Under the pieces are notes generated by a model. The model did not search any database and had not been told where the DNA came from. It saw only the letters and a program-made list of their open reading frames with translations. The position numbers were made by a program, and so were the translations under genes. DNA of 64,000 nucleotides from Okapia johnstoni. Lineage: Eukaryota; Chordata; Mammalia; Artiodactyla; Giraffidae. Below are positions 21,678 to 33,607 of this stretch, in pieces; position 1 is the stretch's first letter; each line of letters opens with the position of its first letter. The stretch covers positions 55,836,385-55,900,384 of the forward strand of contig CM044315.1 of assembly GCA_024291935.2 (NCBI GenBank). Reading direction: 5' to 3'.

Positions 21678-23638
21678 TTGTGTTGAGGGTGGTAGGGGCA
21701 GGGTAGGGATGATAGTAAGTGCTTGCTTCCTGATCATTGGGGATTTTCTCAATTCAGAGAAATAATGATTTTGCTAGAATAATAATTTCCATTAAGCTGA
21801 TAGTAACATGAAATTGCAACTGATCTTTTGCACCTCCCTCAAATATCTTACTTCATTAACATACATATATGCATATATATACAATTACATGTATATTTAT
21901 AGCCTCTTATCTTGTCTCAAGAATGTGTTTGCTTAAAATCAATCCACTTATAGAGGTTTAAATAAAGGTTTATTTTTCTTCACATTATTAGAATGCTGAA
22001 AGCAGGAAGCTGTTGACACTGATTAAATAGCTCAACAAATCATCTCCTTATTCTTTATATTATTTAGACATTTTTCTCAAGACAGATACTGCAGATTTCT
22101 TTCAACTTGATAAGCCTCTGCTTCTTTCACTAGAAGAGCAAAATCATTTCAAGAAGACCCCAGCAGTCTTTGTGAATACTTCACTGACCAGAACTATTGT
22201 TATAAGACCAAGCCTAGCTGCAAGGGAGGCTAGAGAAATGAGGATTTTTTTTTTTTTTTAGCTCCTATATATGCATGCAAGTGGCAAGAGGGAAGGAAAT
22301 TAAGTGTTTGGTACGAAAATATTTATAAGTTCTTTATAAAAGGGATTACATAGTTGATGAAGTCTAACAAATAATTTTAAAGTAGAAAGAGTAATTATAT
22401 GCATAGTCCAGCATATTTATATTTAATCTGAGTGTCTTATGCCAAATATTTGGCCAAAAGGAAAGAAGAAGAAAGCTATGCCAGGCTCTTATAAAGGCAT
22501 AAAAACAATATACCTATGCTAGCTTTTATCCTATGAAGTGGAATACACTGTGGAAGTATCTATATGTTATACGGATAAACATTTTATAAAACCTATGTCC
22601 TGCTTCCAAGTTTGTGGCAAATTGTTTCTAGTCATTCAAGTAATTAGAGTTGCCTGATGTTATTACAAATTCCACTCATTGCCACAGTAAGTAGATTAGT
22701 TGCATTTCACAAATGAGATAGATCACACAAGTTGTTAAATTTCTGTATCCCTCAAGTCACACAGAAGTTAATAGGAGAGCCAAGATAAGTAATCAGTGCC
22801 AAGAAAGGGAACATGAATGAGACAATGAAAGTTGCCTAAGGGTGATTTAAATTGCATCTGTTCCTTTCTGCACAAAAGAACACAGCCCAAATTGGTGTTT
22901 GTTCGGTGATATTAACATGCCACAGAGGCCAGGACAAACAGAGCTTTATCTGCCTACCATGCTGATAGGTAAAATGAACACCTTCCCTAGCTGATTTGCT
23001 TTCAGTTTTAGTGGTACATAGTTACACAGTGAGTGATAAAGAGTATTACACAGTTATCAAATACTCCAGGGTTATACTCCAATTGTATTTAATATTACTT
23101 GAAATATGCGGCCAATGGGATTGGGTATGGAAATTGTTACAATGAACAGTTTATTATTATGCTCTTAAGTGTTTGTCTTAACAATAAAGTTATCTGAGAA
23201 GAAAAACTGTCTGTCACATTCATTTTTTGTTGGTGTTATTCCCATGTGCCACTTCAAGCACAAACATGATTAACAAATGCTTTTGATACTGTAAGTAAAT
23301 TAATAATTTTTTCCAGTGGAGAGTTTGTGTCTATATATATATATATATATGATATAGCCACGAATATTTTCTAATATGAAAAAAAGTGAACTGGTTTGTC
23401 AAGAACAGAGATATTAGATGTAGAGTTAGATGAATGGTTTCTAATTGCTGAAATTCTATGAATGATAATATTGAGTTCTCACAATTTTATGCTCGATAAA
23501 TATTCTTATATTTTTCTCATTAGTTATTACTCTTTTCTAGGCTATTAATGAAAATCCATAATTGCTTTTCATTATCTCTTCTCCTTGGATATACATTTTT
23601 CCCTGCCATTTATCTTGTGAGTATATTTAATAACACTG
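21678..23638. other. Mostly single-copy AT-rich DNA
   Basis: No gene found. It holds a poly-T run (22245-22259), a likely reversed MIR fragment (about 22675-22790, CACAAATGAGATAGATC then CAAGTCACACAGAAG) and a short TA microsatellite (23332-23350). Confidence 0.45.
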
Positions 23639-23647
23639 GGAAGACAT

Positions 23648-25062
23648 ATCAATAACCTTAGATATGCAAATGACACCACCCTTAGGACAGAAAGCAAAGA
23701 GGAATTAAAGAGCCTCTTGATGAAGGTGAAAGAAGGAAGTGAAAAAGCTGGCTTGAAACAACAATCAAAAAACAAAGATCATGGCATCCGGTACCATCAC
23801 TTCATGGCAAATAGATGGAGAACCAGGGGAAACAGTGGAAACAGTAGCTGACTTTATTTTTCTGGGCTCCAAAATCCCTGCAGATGGTGACTGAAGCCAT
23901 GAAATTAAAAGACGCTTACTCCTTGGAAGGAAAGTTATGACCAACCTAGATAACATATTAAAAAGCAGAGACATCACGTTGCCAACAAAGGTACGTCTAG
24001 TCAAGGCTATGGTTTTTCCAGTGATCATGTATGGATGTGAGAGTTGGACTATAAAGAAAGCTGAGCACTGAAGAACTGATGATTTTAAACTGTGGTGTTC
24101 AAGAAGACTCTTGAGAGTCCCTTGGACTGCAAGGAGATCCAACCAGTCCATCCTAAAGGAGATCAGTTCTGGGTGTTCATTGGAAGGACTGATGTTGAAG
24201 CTGAAACTCCAATACTTCAGCCACCTGATGCGAAGGGCTGACTCATTTGAAAAGACCCTGATGCTGGGAAAGATTGAGGGCAGGAGGAGAAGGGGATGAC
24301 AGAGGATGAGATAGTTGGATGGCATCATCGACTCGATGGACATGGGTTTGGCTGGACTCCGGGAGTTGGTGATGGACAGGGAGGCCTGGCGTGCTGTGGT
24401 TCATGCGATCGCAAAGAGTCGGACATGACTGAGCGACTGAACTGAACTGAACTGAATGGAAACAGTGACAGACTTTATTTTCTTGGGCTCCAAAATCAGT
24501 GTGGACAGTGACTGCAGCCATGAAATTAAAAGAGGCTTGCTCCTTGGAAGAAAAGCTATGACCAATCTAGACAGCATATTAAAAAACAGAGACATTATTT
24601 TGCTTATAAAAGTCCATATTGTCAAAGCTATGGTTTTTCCAGTAGTCATGTCCAGATGTGAGAGCTAGACAATAAAAAAGGCTGAGTGCTGAAGAAGTGA
24701 TGGTGTTATAGTGCTGGAGAAGACTCGTGAGAGTCACTTGGACAGCAAGGTGATCAAAGCAGTCAATCCTAAAGGAAATCAACCCTGAATATCCACTGGA
24801 AGGACTGATGCTGAAGCTGAAGCTCCAATACTTTGGCCACCCAATGCAAAGAACTGACTCATTGGAAAAGACCCTGATGCTGGGAAAGATTGAAGGCAGG
24901 AGGAGAAGGAGACGACAGAGATGAGATGGTTGTATGACATCACCGACTCAACAGACATGAGTTTAAGCAAGCTCTGGGAGTTGCTGATGAACAGGGAAGC
25001 CTGGTGTGCTGCAGTCCATGTAGTCGTAAAGAATCAGACATGACTGAACAACAGCAACAATA
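23648..25062 (+). mobile_element. Older BovB, interrupted by younger BovB
   Basis: The outer element is 23648-23845 plus 24467-25062. A 9-bp target duplication GGAAGACAT (23639-23647 and 25063-25071) flanks the whole composite. The outer part is diverged: YADD is changed to YAND by a G-to-A change at 23660-23671, and premature stops occur. Its tail reads GACTGAACAACAGCAACAA, the older tail type. Confidence 0.85.
23846..24456 (+). mobile_element. Younger BovB nested in BovB
   Basis: A 611-bp 5'-truncated BovB starting at the block before GACTTTATTTTTCTGGGC and ending in GAACTGAACTGAACTGAA. TGGAAACAGT at 23836-23845 and 24457-24466 fits a 10-bp target duplication within the outer BovB. Its bases (CATGGGTTTGG) resemble the younger subfamily, while the outer copy reads CATGAGTTTAAG. 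Confidence 0.75.
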
Positions 25063-25199
25063 GGAAGACATTCTTCTAGAGTAATTCCTCTAGATGGGGA
25101 ATTCCTCAAATAAATGGGGTTTCAGGAATTTATCATCTCAGAAGTTATCAAAATGCTTACATTTGCCTAATCTAGAAACATTACTTTGCTCAACATTTG

Positions 25200-25330
25200 T
25201 AAATATACATTCACTTAAGCAGCAAATATTTCAAATCAAATGGGCTACAGTACACTAGTCAGTGTGCTAGAGGCTAAGAATACAACAGTGAACAATTCAT
25301 ACTCCCTGATTACACTCATTGTACATACAA
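25200..25330 (-). repeat. L2 LINE 3'-end relic
   Basis: Reversed L2 3' end: AGCAAATATTTCAAATC, AGTGTGCTAGAGGCTAAG and ACAACAGTGAACAATTC in consensus order. Confidence 0.55.
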
Positions 25331-25589
25331 GCAAAAAAGGCAGCAAATATAATACACTGTGGTCCACATCAACAGGGCTGCACTTAATGTTCACACATGG
25401 AGGTCCCAGTCTGTAAGATGATGCCTGGGGTGAAAACTGCAGACTGAGTGAAAGTTCACTGAGTAAAGGTGCTAAGGGAAGGTAGATGGTTTTAGGAAGA
25501 AGAAGTAGCATAAGAACAGGCCAAGAAGTGAGGGAAAATAGTCCAAATTAGAGAACCAGAAGTTATTTAATGTACCTACAGCTTAGAGT

Positions 25590-25745
25590 GTGAGGAATGA
25601 AAAAAAGCACTTGCTTTAGTGCTTCATTGTTATGTGATCTTGGGCAAGTTTCCTGACTTGGGTGAGTTATTTAAACCCATGAACCTCAGTGTCCTCATAT
25701 TTACAGTAGAGATAATAATACTTTCAATGAAAAGTTGTAAAAATG
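25590..25745 (+). repeat. MIR SINE relic
   Basis: Sense MIR: TATGTGATCTTGGGCAAG, then CTCAGTGTCCTCATATTTAC and GAGATAATAATAC. An insertion appears to repeat the GGGCAAGTTTCCTGACTT region. Confidence 0.65.
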
Positions 25746-26245
25746 ACTATATGTGTACATACAATTTACAAAATGAAGTTCAAAACATCAAGAAGTTTTA
25801 GGTAAATTACATCATCTAGTATTAAATACACAAACTAATGTAAAGAATCAGTTCCTCACGCCAACACTTTAAAATCCCCAATATGTTCCTTCACCATTAT
25901 GGGTGTTCTCTCAAGTCAAAGGAAAGCTTCCGTGTCAGTGACAAGAGTTTTAGAATAAACCTAATTATTCTCATTAAGAGTATTTCCTAAAAACTTACTT
26001 AAACCAAGCTATGACTACTTTCTGTTGATTAAATCCTATATAGCAGAATGCCCAAAAACTTTAATTCTTAAATTGCTCACAGATTTAATTTACATGTATT
26101 GAGATGTTTCTCAGGTATTAGAATACTAATGCCAAGAAAACAGTAAACTACATTAAATAAAATTATTATTGATTGGAGAAAAGTAGAACTGATGATTTTA
26201 TATTTTAAATCTTAGATCAAGTTTTAACTTGGTCACTTTACCTGA

Positions 26246-26996
26246 TTCCTTAAAAAACTGGGAATAGAACTGCCATATGACCCAGCAATCCCACTGCTTG
26301 GCATACACACCGAGGAAACCAGAATTGAAAGAGATGCGTGTACCCCAATGTTCATCGCAGCGCTGTTTACAATAGCCAGGACATGGAAGCAACCTAGATG
26401 TCCATCAGCAGACGAATGGATAAGGAAGCTGTGGTACATATACACAATGGAATATTGCTCAGCCATTAAAAAGAATACATTTGAATCAGTTCTATTGAGA
26501 TGGATGAAACTGGAGCCCACTATACAGAGTGAAGTAAGCCAGAAAGAAAAACACCAATACAGTATACTAATGCATATATATGGAATTTGAAAGATGGTAA
26601 CGATAACCCTATATGCGAGACAGAATAAGAGACACAGATGCATAGAACAGTCTTACGGACTCTGAGGGAGAAGGTGAGGGTGGGACGTTCTGAGAGAATA
26701 GCATTGAAACATGTACATTATCATATGTGAAACAGAACACCATTCCATGTTCGATGCATGAGACAAATGCTCAGGGCTGGGGCAATGGGATGACCCAGAG
26801 GGATGGGATGGGGAGGGAGGTGGGAGAGGGGTTCAGGATGTGGAACACATGTAAACCCATGGCTGATTCATGTCAATGTATGGCAAAAACTACTACAATA
26901 TTGTAAAGTAATTAGCCCCCAACTAAAATAAATAAATGTATTAAAAAAAAAAAAAAGAAAAAAAAAGAAAATAAATAAATTCTTAAAAAATCTATA
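26246..26996 (+). mobile_element. Ruminant L1 3' end
   Basis: The end of L1 ORF2 (CATATGACCCAGCAATCCC, ATGTCCATCAGCAGACG, TGGTACATATACACAATGG) followed by the ruminant-specific L1 3' UTR (CAGAGTGAAGTAAGCCAG, CAGTCTTACGGACTC, GACCCAGAGGGATGGG) and an A-rich tail at 26941-26980. Similar ATTC(C)TTAAAAAA at about 26245 and 26979 is the likely target duplication. ORF2 is frameshifted and lacks its RT domain. Confidence 0.92.
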
Positions 26997-26999
26997 GTA

Positions 27000-28508
27000 T
27001 ACTATTTTATGTCAGAAAACTCTGGTTTGGCATATTATTGTCACTGCAGTTTACTGAAATATATACATTTATTTTTAATTCAATATAGGGCAATAACATT
27101 AGACCATAATAGGAAGTATTCAAAGACATAATTAAAACTTCAATGGCACAGAAAAGCAAAGAAAAAAAATCAAAAGTCAATATTCATTATTTGAAGATTC
27201 TGAATTTATGAAGCTGCCTTTTCAAAAAAAATTATCTGTAAATTGCAATCTTTACAGCATGCAATATTTACAGCTGCAATATTTACAGCATGTTTGTGGT
27301 CATGTATGGCCACATGCACACACAGAGCAGCAAAAATTTGAATTGTTCCATGTGTGCACTTCCAGCCGAGGATTGAATGCATATTGTTTTGCCTTCTTCT
27401 TTCATCATTCACGCCTCAAACAAGTGTCCTCTTGTGGTCTTCAGTACCATGTATTTGCATTTTTTTGTTGGTGGTTTTGCTCTTAAAGTGTTCCCAGAAC
27501 ATGGTATTGAGGTGCTATCTAGGGTTCCTAAGCATAAGGCGGCTATCATACACCACACGTTTGTCAAAATACCTTAACCAAATTTATACCTAGTGTGCAT
27601 CTTTTCAGCGTAAAGTTGAATTTCTTGCCTAACTGTATTTAATTAAGAGCAGTTATCTTTCTTATTATAAATAGATGTAATAAAAAATTCAAAAACTGTT
27701 TTTGTGGAACTGTGAGCCTGAAGATGTCTGCAGTAAGAAATTGTATTTGGTCAAATATTTTGTGCAGAAAACTGTGCTTTTCCTTAAATTTGTGAAATTT
27801 TTTCTCCTTGGAGATTGAATATATTCACCAGTCTTGTAACAGCTTAATCATTATGTGTCAGTTAAACTAGTATATACAAAATGTGTTTCCTTCTTAGATT
27901 AGAAACATTTTATAAAGGGCTGTCTTTTAAAAATGTACTATGTAAAAAATTAAACCTATCTAAAAAAATTAAACCTATCCCTAATCTAATTATATGGAAA
28001 ACCAAAACCTTATTGTTCTTCCACAATAGCAAATAGTGCAAGGAACAAAAGAAAAAATTTCACACTTTTTATAGACTCATAAATTTATCTAATCTTTTGA
28101 TTTCATAGAGTAAAATTTTTTCTTCAGCTAAGAAAAGAAAAATGTAAATATTAACATATAAAATCATTTCTACTATTGCTCTGTCTAATCATCTTTAATG
28201 AATATATAAAAGTGGGTTACATTTGAATATTCAGAGGATAAAATATCATTTTACCGGGATGAACGTACAGTATAAAAGCTACATTCTAAGAACTGTGAGA
28301 AAACAAGGCTGACCCAAGTTCGAATTGTGAAGCCCATGGTCTTCCTCCATTCTCCTTTCTCTGTTTTTACAGACTAGTTTTTTCCCTTCCTAAGTAAAAA
28401 CCTTAATGTTTTCATGCTCTCTCTACTAATTGTCAAATATCACATTATTTTGAAATGTTTCCTATGGAGAAATGCCAATTTTACAAATATCATGGTGTAT
28501 TAGAGTGC
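27000..28508. other. AT-rich DNA, possible Tigger-like fragment
   Basis: No gene. About 27470-27560 (GAGGTGCTATCTAGGGTTCC, then TAAGCATAAGGCGGCT) faintly resembles a Tigger-type transposase region, but the similarity is short. Two small tandem repeats: CAATATTTACAGC near 27262-27293 and AAAAAATTAAACCTATC near 27947-27978. Confidence 0.3.
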
Positions 28509-29251
28509 TTGTTATTGTTCAGTCACTAAGTCACGTCTGAATCTCTGCGACCCAACGGACCGCAGCATGCCAGGCTTCCATTCCTTCACTATCTCCTGGA
28601 GTTTGCTCGAAGTCTGTTGTGTAGATGATGCTATCCAGCCATCTCATCGTCTGTCATCCCCTTCTCCTACTGCCTTCTATCTTTGCCAGCATCAGGGTCT
28701 TTTCCAATGAGTCAGTTCTTCACACTGGGTGGACAAGGTTAAGGAGCTTCAGCTTCAGCATCAGTCCTTCCAGGGTTGAATATGCAGAGTTGATTTCCTT
28801 TAGGATTGACTGCTTTGATCTCTTTGCTGTCAAAGGGACTCTCAAGAGCCTTCTTCAACACCACAGTTTCAAAGCACCAATTTTTCAGTGCTCAGCTTTC
28901 TTTATGGTCCAACACTCACAACCATACATGACTACTAGAAAAACCATAGCTTTGACTAGAGAGACCTTTGTCAGCAAAATGGTGTCTTTGCTTTTTAATA
29001 TGCTGTCTAGGTTTGTCATAGATTTCCTTCCAAGAAGCAATCATCTTTTAATTTAATGGTTGCAGTCACCATCTGCAGTGAGTGGAGATGCTTGGGCCCT
29101 TTTCTTGGAACACAAGAAAATAAAATGTCACAGTTTCCATTTTTTCCTAATCTATTTGCCATGAAGTGATGGAACCAGATTCCATGATCTCAGTTTTTTT
29201 GAATGTTGAGTTTCAAGCCAGCTTTTACACTTTCTTCTTTCAGCCTCATCA

Positions 29252-30738
29252 CTTCAGTTCAGTTCAGTCGCTCATTCATGTCCAACTCTTTGTGACTTCA
29301 TGGACTGCAGCAAGCCAGGCCTCCCTGTCCATCACCAACTCCCAGAGTCTACCCAAACTCATATCCACTGAATCAGTGATGCCATCCAACCATCTCATCC
29401 TCTATCGTCCCCTTCTCCTCCCACCTTCAATCTTTCCCAGCATCAGGGTCTTTTCCAATGAGTCAGTTCTTCACATCAGGTGGCCAAAATATTGAAGTTT
29501 CAGCTTCAGCATCAGTCCTTCCAATGAATATTCAGGTCTGATTTCCTTTAGGATGGAGGATCTCCTTGCATTCCAAGGGACTCTCAAGAGTCTTATGCAA
29601 CACCACAGTTTAAAAGCATCAATTCTTCAGCGTTCAGCTTTCTTTATAGTCCAACTCTCACATCCATACATGACTACTAGAAAAACCATAGCTTTGACTA
29701 GACAGACCTTTGTTGGCAAAGTAATGTCTCTGCTTTTTAATATGCTGTCTACATTGGTCATAACGTTTCTTCCAAGGAGCAAGCATATTTTAATTTCATG
29801 GCTGCAGTCACCATCTCCAGTGATTTTGGAGCTCCAAAAAATAAAATCTGTCACTGTTTCCCCATCTATTTGCGATGAAGTGATGGGATCAGATGCCACG
29901 ATCTCAGTTTTCTGAATATTGAGTTTTAAGCCAACTTCTTCACTCTCCTCTTTCACTTTTATCAAGAGGCTCTTTAGTTCTTCTTCACTTTCTGCCATGA
30001 GTGTGGTGTCATCTGCATATCTGAGGTTATTGATATTTCTCCTGGCAATCTTGATTCTAGCTTGTGCTTCATCCAGTCCAGCATTTCTCATAATGTATTC
30101 TGTATATAAGTTAAATAAGCAGGGTGACAATACACAGCCTTGACATATCCTTTTCCCGATTTGGAAGCAGTCTGTTGTTCCATGTCCAGTTCTAACTGCT
30201 GCTTCTTGACCTGCATACATATTTTTCAGGAGGCAGGTCAGGGGGTCTGGTATTTCCACCTCTTTAAGAATTTTCCACAGTTCACGACCCAGATAATCAC
30301 GATGGTGTGATCACTCACCTAGAGCTAGACATCCTGGAATGCGAAGTCAAGTGGGCCTTAGGAAGAGTCACTACAAACAAAGCTAATTTTAGGTGATGGA
30401 ATTCCAGTTGAGCTATTTCAAATCCTAAATGATGATGCTGTGAAAGTGCTGCACTCAACATGCCAGCAAATTTAGAAAACTCAGCAGTGGCCACAGGACT
30501 GGAAAAGGTCATTTTTCATTTCAATTCCAAAGAAACGCAATGCCAAAGAGTGTTAAAACTACTGCACAATTGTGCTCATCTCACACACTAGCACAGTAAT
30601 GCTCAAAATTCTCCAAGCCAGGCTTCAACAGTACATGAACTGTTAACTTCCAGATGTTCAATCTAGATTTAGAAAAGGCAGAGGAACCAGAGATCAAATT
30701 GCCAACATCCGTTGGATCATCAAAAAAGCAAGAGAGTT
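29252..30738 (-). mobile_element. BovB with 5' inversion, nested in BovB
   Basis: From 29252 to 30287 this is minus-strand BovB from the tail up to the block just after RT motif A. From 30288 to 30738 the orientation flips: plus-strand BovB of the region upstream of RT (ACGATGGTGTGATCACTC to AAAAAAGCAAGAGAGTTC). About 70 bp including motif A are missing between the two parts. The flanks CAGCCTCATCA (29241-29251) and CACCCTCATAA (30739-30749) form an imperfect 11-bp target duplication. This is the twin-priming signature. Confidence 0.85.
29627..30259 (-). pseudogene. BovB RT fragment, 210 codons open
   Basis: The sense portion of the nested BovB keeps an open frame through the RT core (a C-terminally altered motif B, then NNLRYADD) and the YGCESW block. 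Motif A is lost at the inversion junction, and the frame closes before the C-terminal end. It cannot encode an active protein. Confidence 0.85.
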
Positions 30739-31290
30739 CACCCTCATAAAGAGGTTCTTTAGTTTCTCTTCACTTTCTGCAATTAGTTTGGTAACATATC
30801 TGCATACCTGAGGTTGTTGATATTTCTACAAGCAATCTTTATTGCAGCTTGTGATTCATCCAGCCCAGCATTTTCCATAATATACTCTGCATATATGTTA
30901 AATAAGCGAGGTGACAATATACAGCCTTAACATAACTCCTTTCTGAATTTCGAACGAGTCTGTTGTTTCATGTATGATCTTAACTGTTCCTTCTTGACTT
31001 GCATACAGGTTTCTCATGAGGCAAATAATGTTATCTGGTATTCAATTATAGTAAAAACATACAACTGTACTTAACTTTTAGGATCAATTTAATCTTTTAA
31101 TTATGTTTGGGCATCTTCATTTTTTTAATGTCAGAGATATGATAGTAAGTGATTTTTGAAGATGGATGGAGGAGCTTTTGAAACTCCTTACCACAGTATC
31201 TGAGTAAAATATCTCCTTGATATTCAGAGTAAGATTCACCCTATGTTGCTTGTGAATGCCTTACACCACTGTCATATTTAATTTCTCAAA

Positions 31291-31630
31291 TATAGTTGTC
31301 CCTTGAACAAAATGGAAGTCCACCAGGCTATAATTTATAGTCTTCCCTCTTTATCCAGAGTTCTTCCACATCCACAGATTCAATGAACCAGGAATAGTGT
31401 AGTTCTATAGTATTTACCTCAGAAAGATAGGAGAAGGCGATGGCACCCCATTCCAGTACTCTTGCCTGGAAACTCCCATGGACGGGGGAGCCTGGTGGGC
31501 TGCCATCTATGGGTTCGCACAGAGTCGGCCATGACTGATGCGACTTAGCAGCATCAGCAGCAGCAGAAAGATATCAGCAAATAAGTAGTCCAGTGCAGTT
31601 CAAACTTAACTTGTTCAAAGGTCAACTGCA
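31291..31630. mobile_element. Tigger-like DNA transposon (non-autonomous)
   Basis: The ends form an imperfect terminal inverted repeat: TATAGTTGTCCCTTGAACAA at 31291-31310, and the reverse complement of 31611-31630 reads TGCAGTTGACCTTTGAACAA. Both match the CAGTTGACCCTTGAACAA ends of small Tigger-type mammalian elements. The interior lacks a transposase, and a Bov-A2 SINE splits it. Confidence 0.75.
31430..31563 (+). mobile_element. Bov-A2-type SINE, monomer
   Basis: Head GGAGAAGGCGATGGCACCCC, body GGAAACTCCCATGGACGG, and GCATCAGCAGCAGCAG at the end. A 10-bp target duplication CAGAAAGATA (31420-31429 and 31564-31573) lies within the Tigger-like element. Confidence 0.93.
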
Positions 31631-32352
31631 AAATGTGTTTGAGATCATGATTAGAGAATTGATGGTTCCTTAAGATCAGGAATGAGATAAGTGACTAGAT
31701 CTGAACTAGTTCTAAATGTACCTTATTTAAAGCGATGCCTCAGTAAAATCACAAATGTTAAATGTGTAAATTCCAAGGGCATTTTGTACTTGCTTTATAC
31801 AAAACTTTTCATCAACCACATGAGAGAGAATTTTTTCAGTTCAGAAATCTGAGTACTATATACACAAATGTACACATATATTTCAGTTTTTAAAGCAACC
31901 GTAGTTTGCCCCTTTAAAAAGAAGATTCTTTGTAAAGTAAAATAGTAACTTTGAGTTTAATTTACAGTTTAATTTTTAGAAACTATTACTCTAGCTCTTT
32001 GGCTTAGCATTGAGATATTTCCCTACATCTGACACACTGAGTTTTTCAGTCATAAGTCTCAGTGAACCCCAAATCTTTGTCAAAGTCAATTCTTATTCTA
32101 AATAAATAAATAAGAACTCATGCCCTCCTACTTGTTACGTGTGTTTTTCCATACCACATCTTTACCTTATCTTGGACTACTGAAATTCTTTTCATCTTTC
32201 AAGACTCACATCAAATGCAAGCTTTTCTATGGACTGTCCCTACAGTATCCAGAGTCAGTGACCAGCTGATGTCCCTACCTAAACTGAACTAGAGTCATGT
32301 GGCAACCAAACTACTTACCTCAGTTACAATTATCATTCCACCCCCTTTGCCA

Positions 32353-32681
32353 CATGTGCTTAGTTTCTCCATCATGTCTGACTCTTTGAAACTCCATGGA
32401 CTGTAGCCCGCCAGGCTCCTCTATCCATGGGGATTCTCTAAGCAATAATACTGGAGTTGGTTGCCATGCCCTCCTCCAGGGCATCTTCCCAACCCAGGGA
32501 TCAAACCCAGGTCTCTTGCATTGAAGGAGGATTCTTTACCATCTGAGCCACCAGGGAAGCCCAGGAATACTGGAGTGGGTAGCCTATACCTTCTCCAGGG
32601 GATCTTCCCTACCCAGGAATCAAACCAGGGTCTCCTGCATTGCAGGTGGATTCTTTACCAGCTGAGCTACAAGGGAAGCCC
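32353..32681 (-). mobile_element. Dimeric Bov-tA SINE
   Basis: On the minus strand a head unit (about 32562-32681) with TAGCTCAGCTGG (a perfect A box) and a B-box-like GGTTTGATTCC is followed by a complete Bov-tA (32353-32561). Same architecture as the dimer at 52492. CCCTTT on both sides may be part of the target duplication. Confidence 0.88.
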
Positions 32682-33607
32682 TTTCACCCCCAGTAGATCT
32701 AACTCCTTCTAAAGGAGACATTTTGCCTTATTAATTTTGGCATATAGTCAAGTACCTTGCATAAAGCAAGTTGTCAATAACTTTGCTGAATGCATTTTAT
32801 ATATTCAATAGAACAGTCCATTTCTATCATCTTGAGTAAGTAAGAGGACACCTGCCTAGCCAGTAAATCACTATGGTGTCTAATGCAGCAACATATGTCA
32901 AAACCAGATTGTTCTCCCATATTTGATGAATGATTAATTTTTAATATTTTTCCTATATATACACGATGCTGTTTTTCCTACCTCATTACCATAATACCAT
33001 GAATAGTAAATAATTTAATTTTCTTTTACACAATAGAAACTTTTTAATTTGTATTATTTTAATTCCAAGATCCTAAAGTGGTAGGAAATTTCTCAGAGCT
33101 GCCCTAATACCTGCTACCTCACCTAATGCCAGCAAACCCAAGGGACTGTGATAAAACTGTTGGTAGATTCACATCTACTTATAAAATAATTACAGAAAAA
33201 CCATAAAACAATAAAAAGTGATCCCTAAGACATCACAGTCCTTCACTAAAACCTAATCTATCAGGCACATTATTCTCTTGGGGTCTTACTCTCTGCTAGA
33301 GCTAATCCAATAAACCAAATCACTAAATCAAGTTAAGATATTAATGACAATGTTTTTCTAGCTCCAAATGGCATCTCAATAGACTACTTCTATAATTTAT
33401 CTTTTCTCCAATCAAGAGGATTATTTAGGGGCTTTACAAGTTGTGAATTATTCTAAATGGCCAACACAGAATATCCCATAATTTTTTATTGACATTAAAT
33501 TTTTTTTAAAAAAATACTTTGTTTTGAAGACAAAAAATAAAACTGCAGTATTTACTTCTGTGGGCTAGGATCAAATCTGGAAAGTCTCTGACAAATAAAA
33601 TAAAATT
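32682..33607. other. AT-rich DNA, nothing recognised
   Basis: No gene or assignable repeat. An A-rich run lies at about 33500-33540. Confidence 0.45.

Larger units (their letters stand above)
28509..31045 (-). mobile_element. Older BovB, split by another BovB
   Basis: The outer minus-strand element comprises 28509-29251 (tail and C-terminal RT) and about 30750-31045 (RT core including the reversed YADD region). The BovB reading stops at CTTTCAGCCTCATCA on the left and resumes at CCCTCATAAAGAGGTTC on the right, so the pieces were once contiguous. Many substitutions and frameshifts; inactive. Confidence 0.85.

Noticed and set aside
26348..26590. 80-codon frame with YTMEYCSAIKKN
   Set aside because: It is the C-terminal end of L1 ORF2 in a 5'-truncated, frameshifted copy, covered by the L1 entry.
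27208..27593. Overlapping frames suggesting a small gene
   Set aside because: No start context or motif, and the region faintly resembles a decayed DNA transposon.
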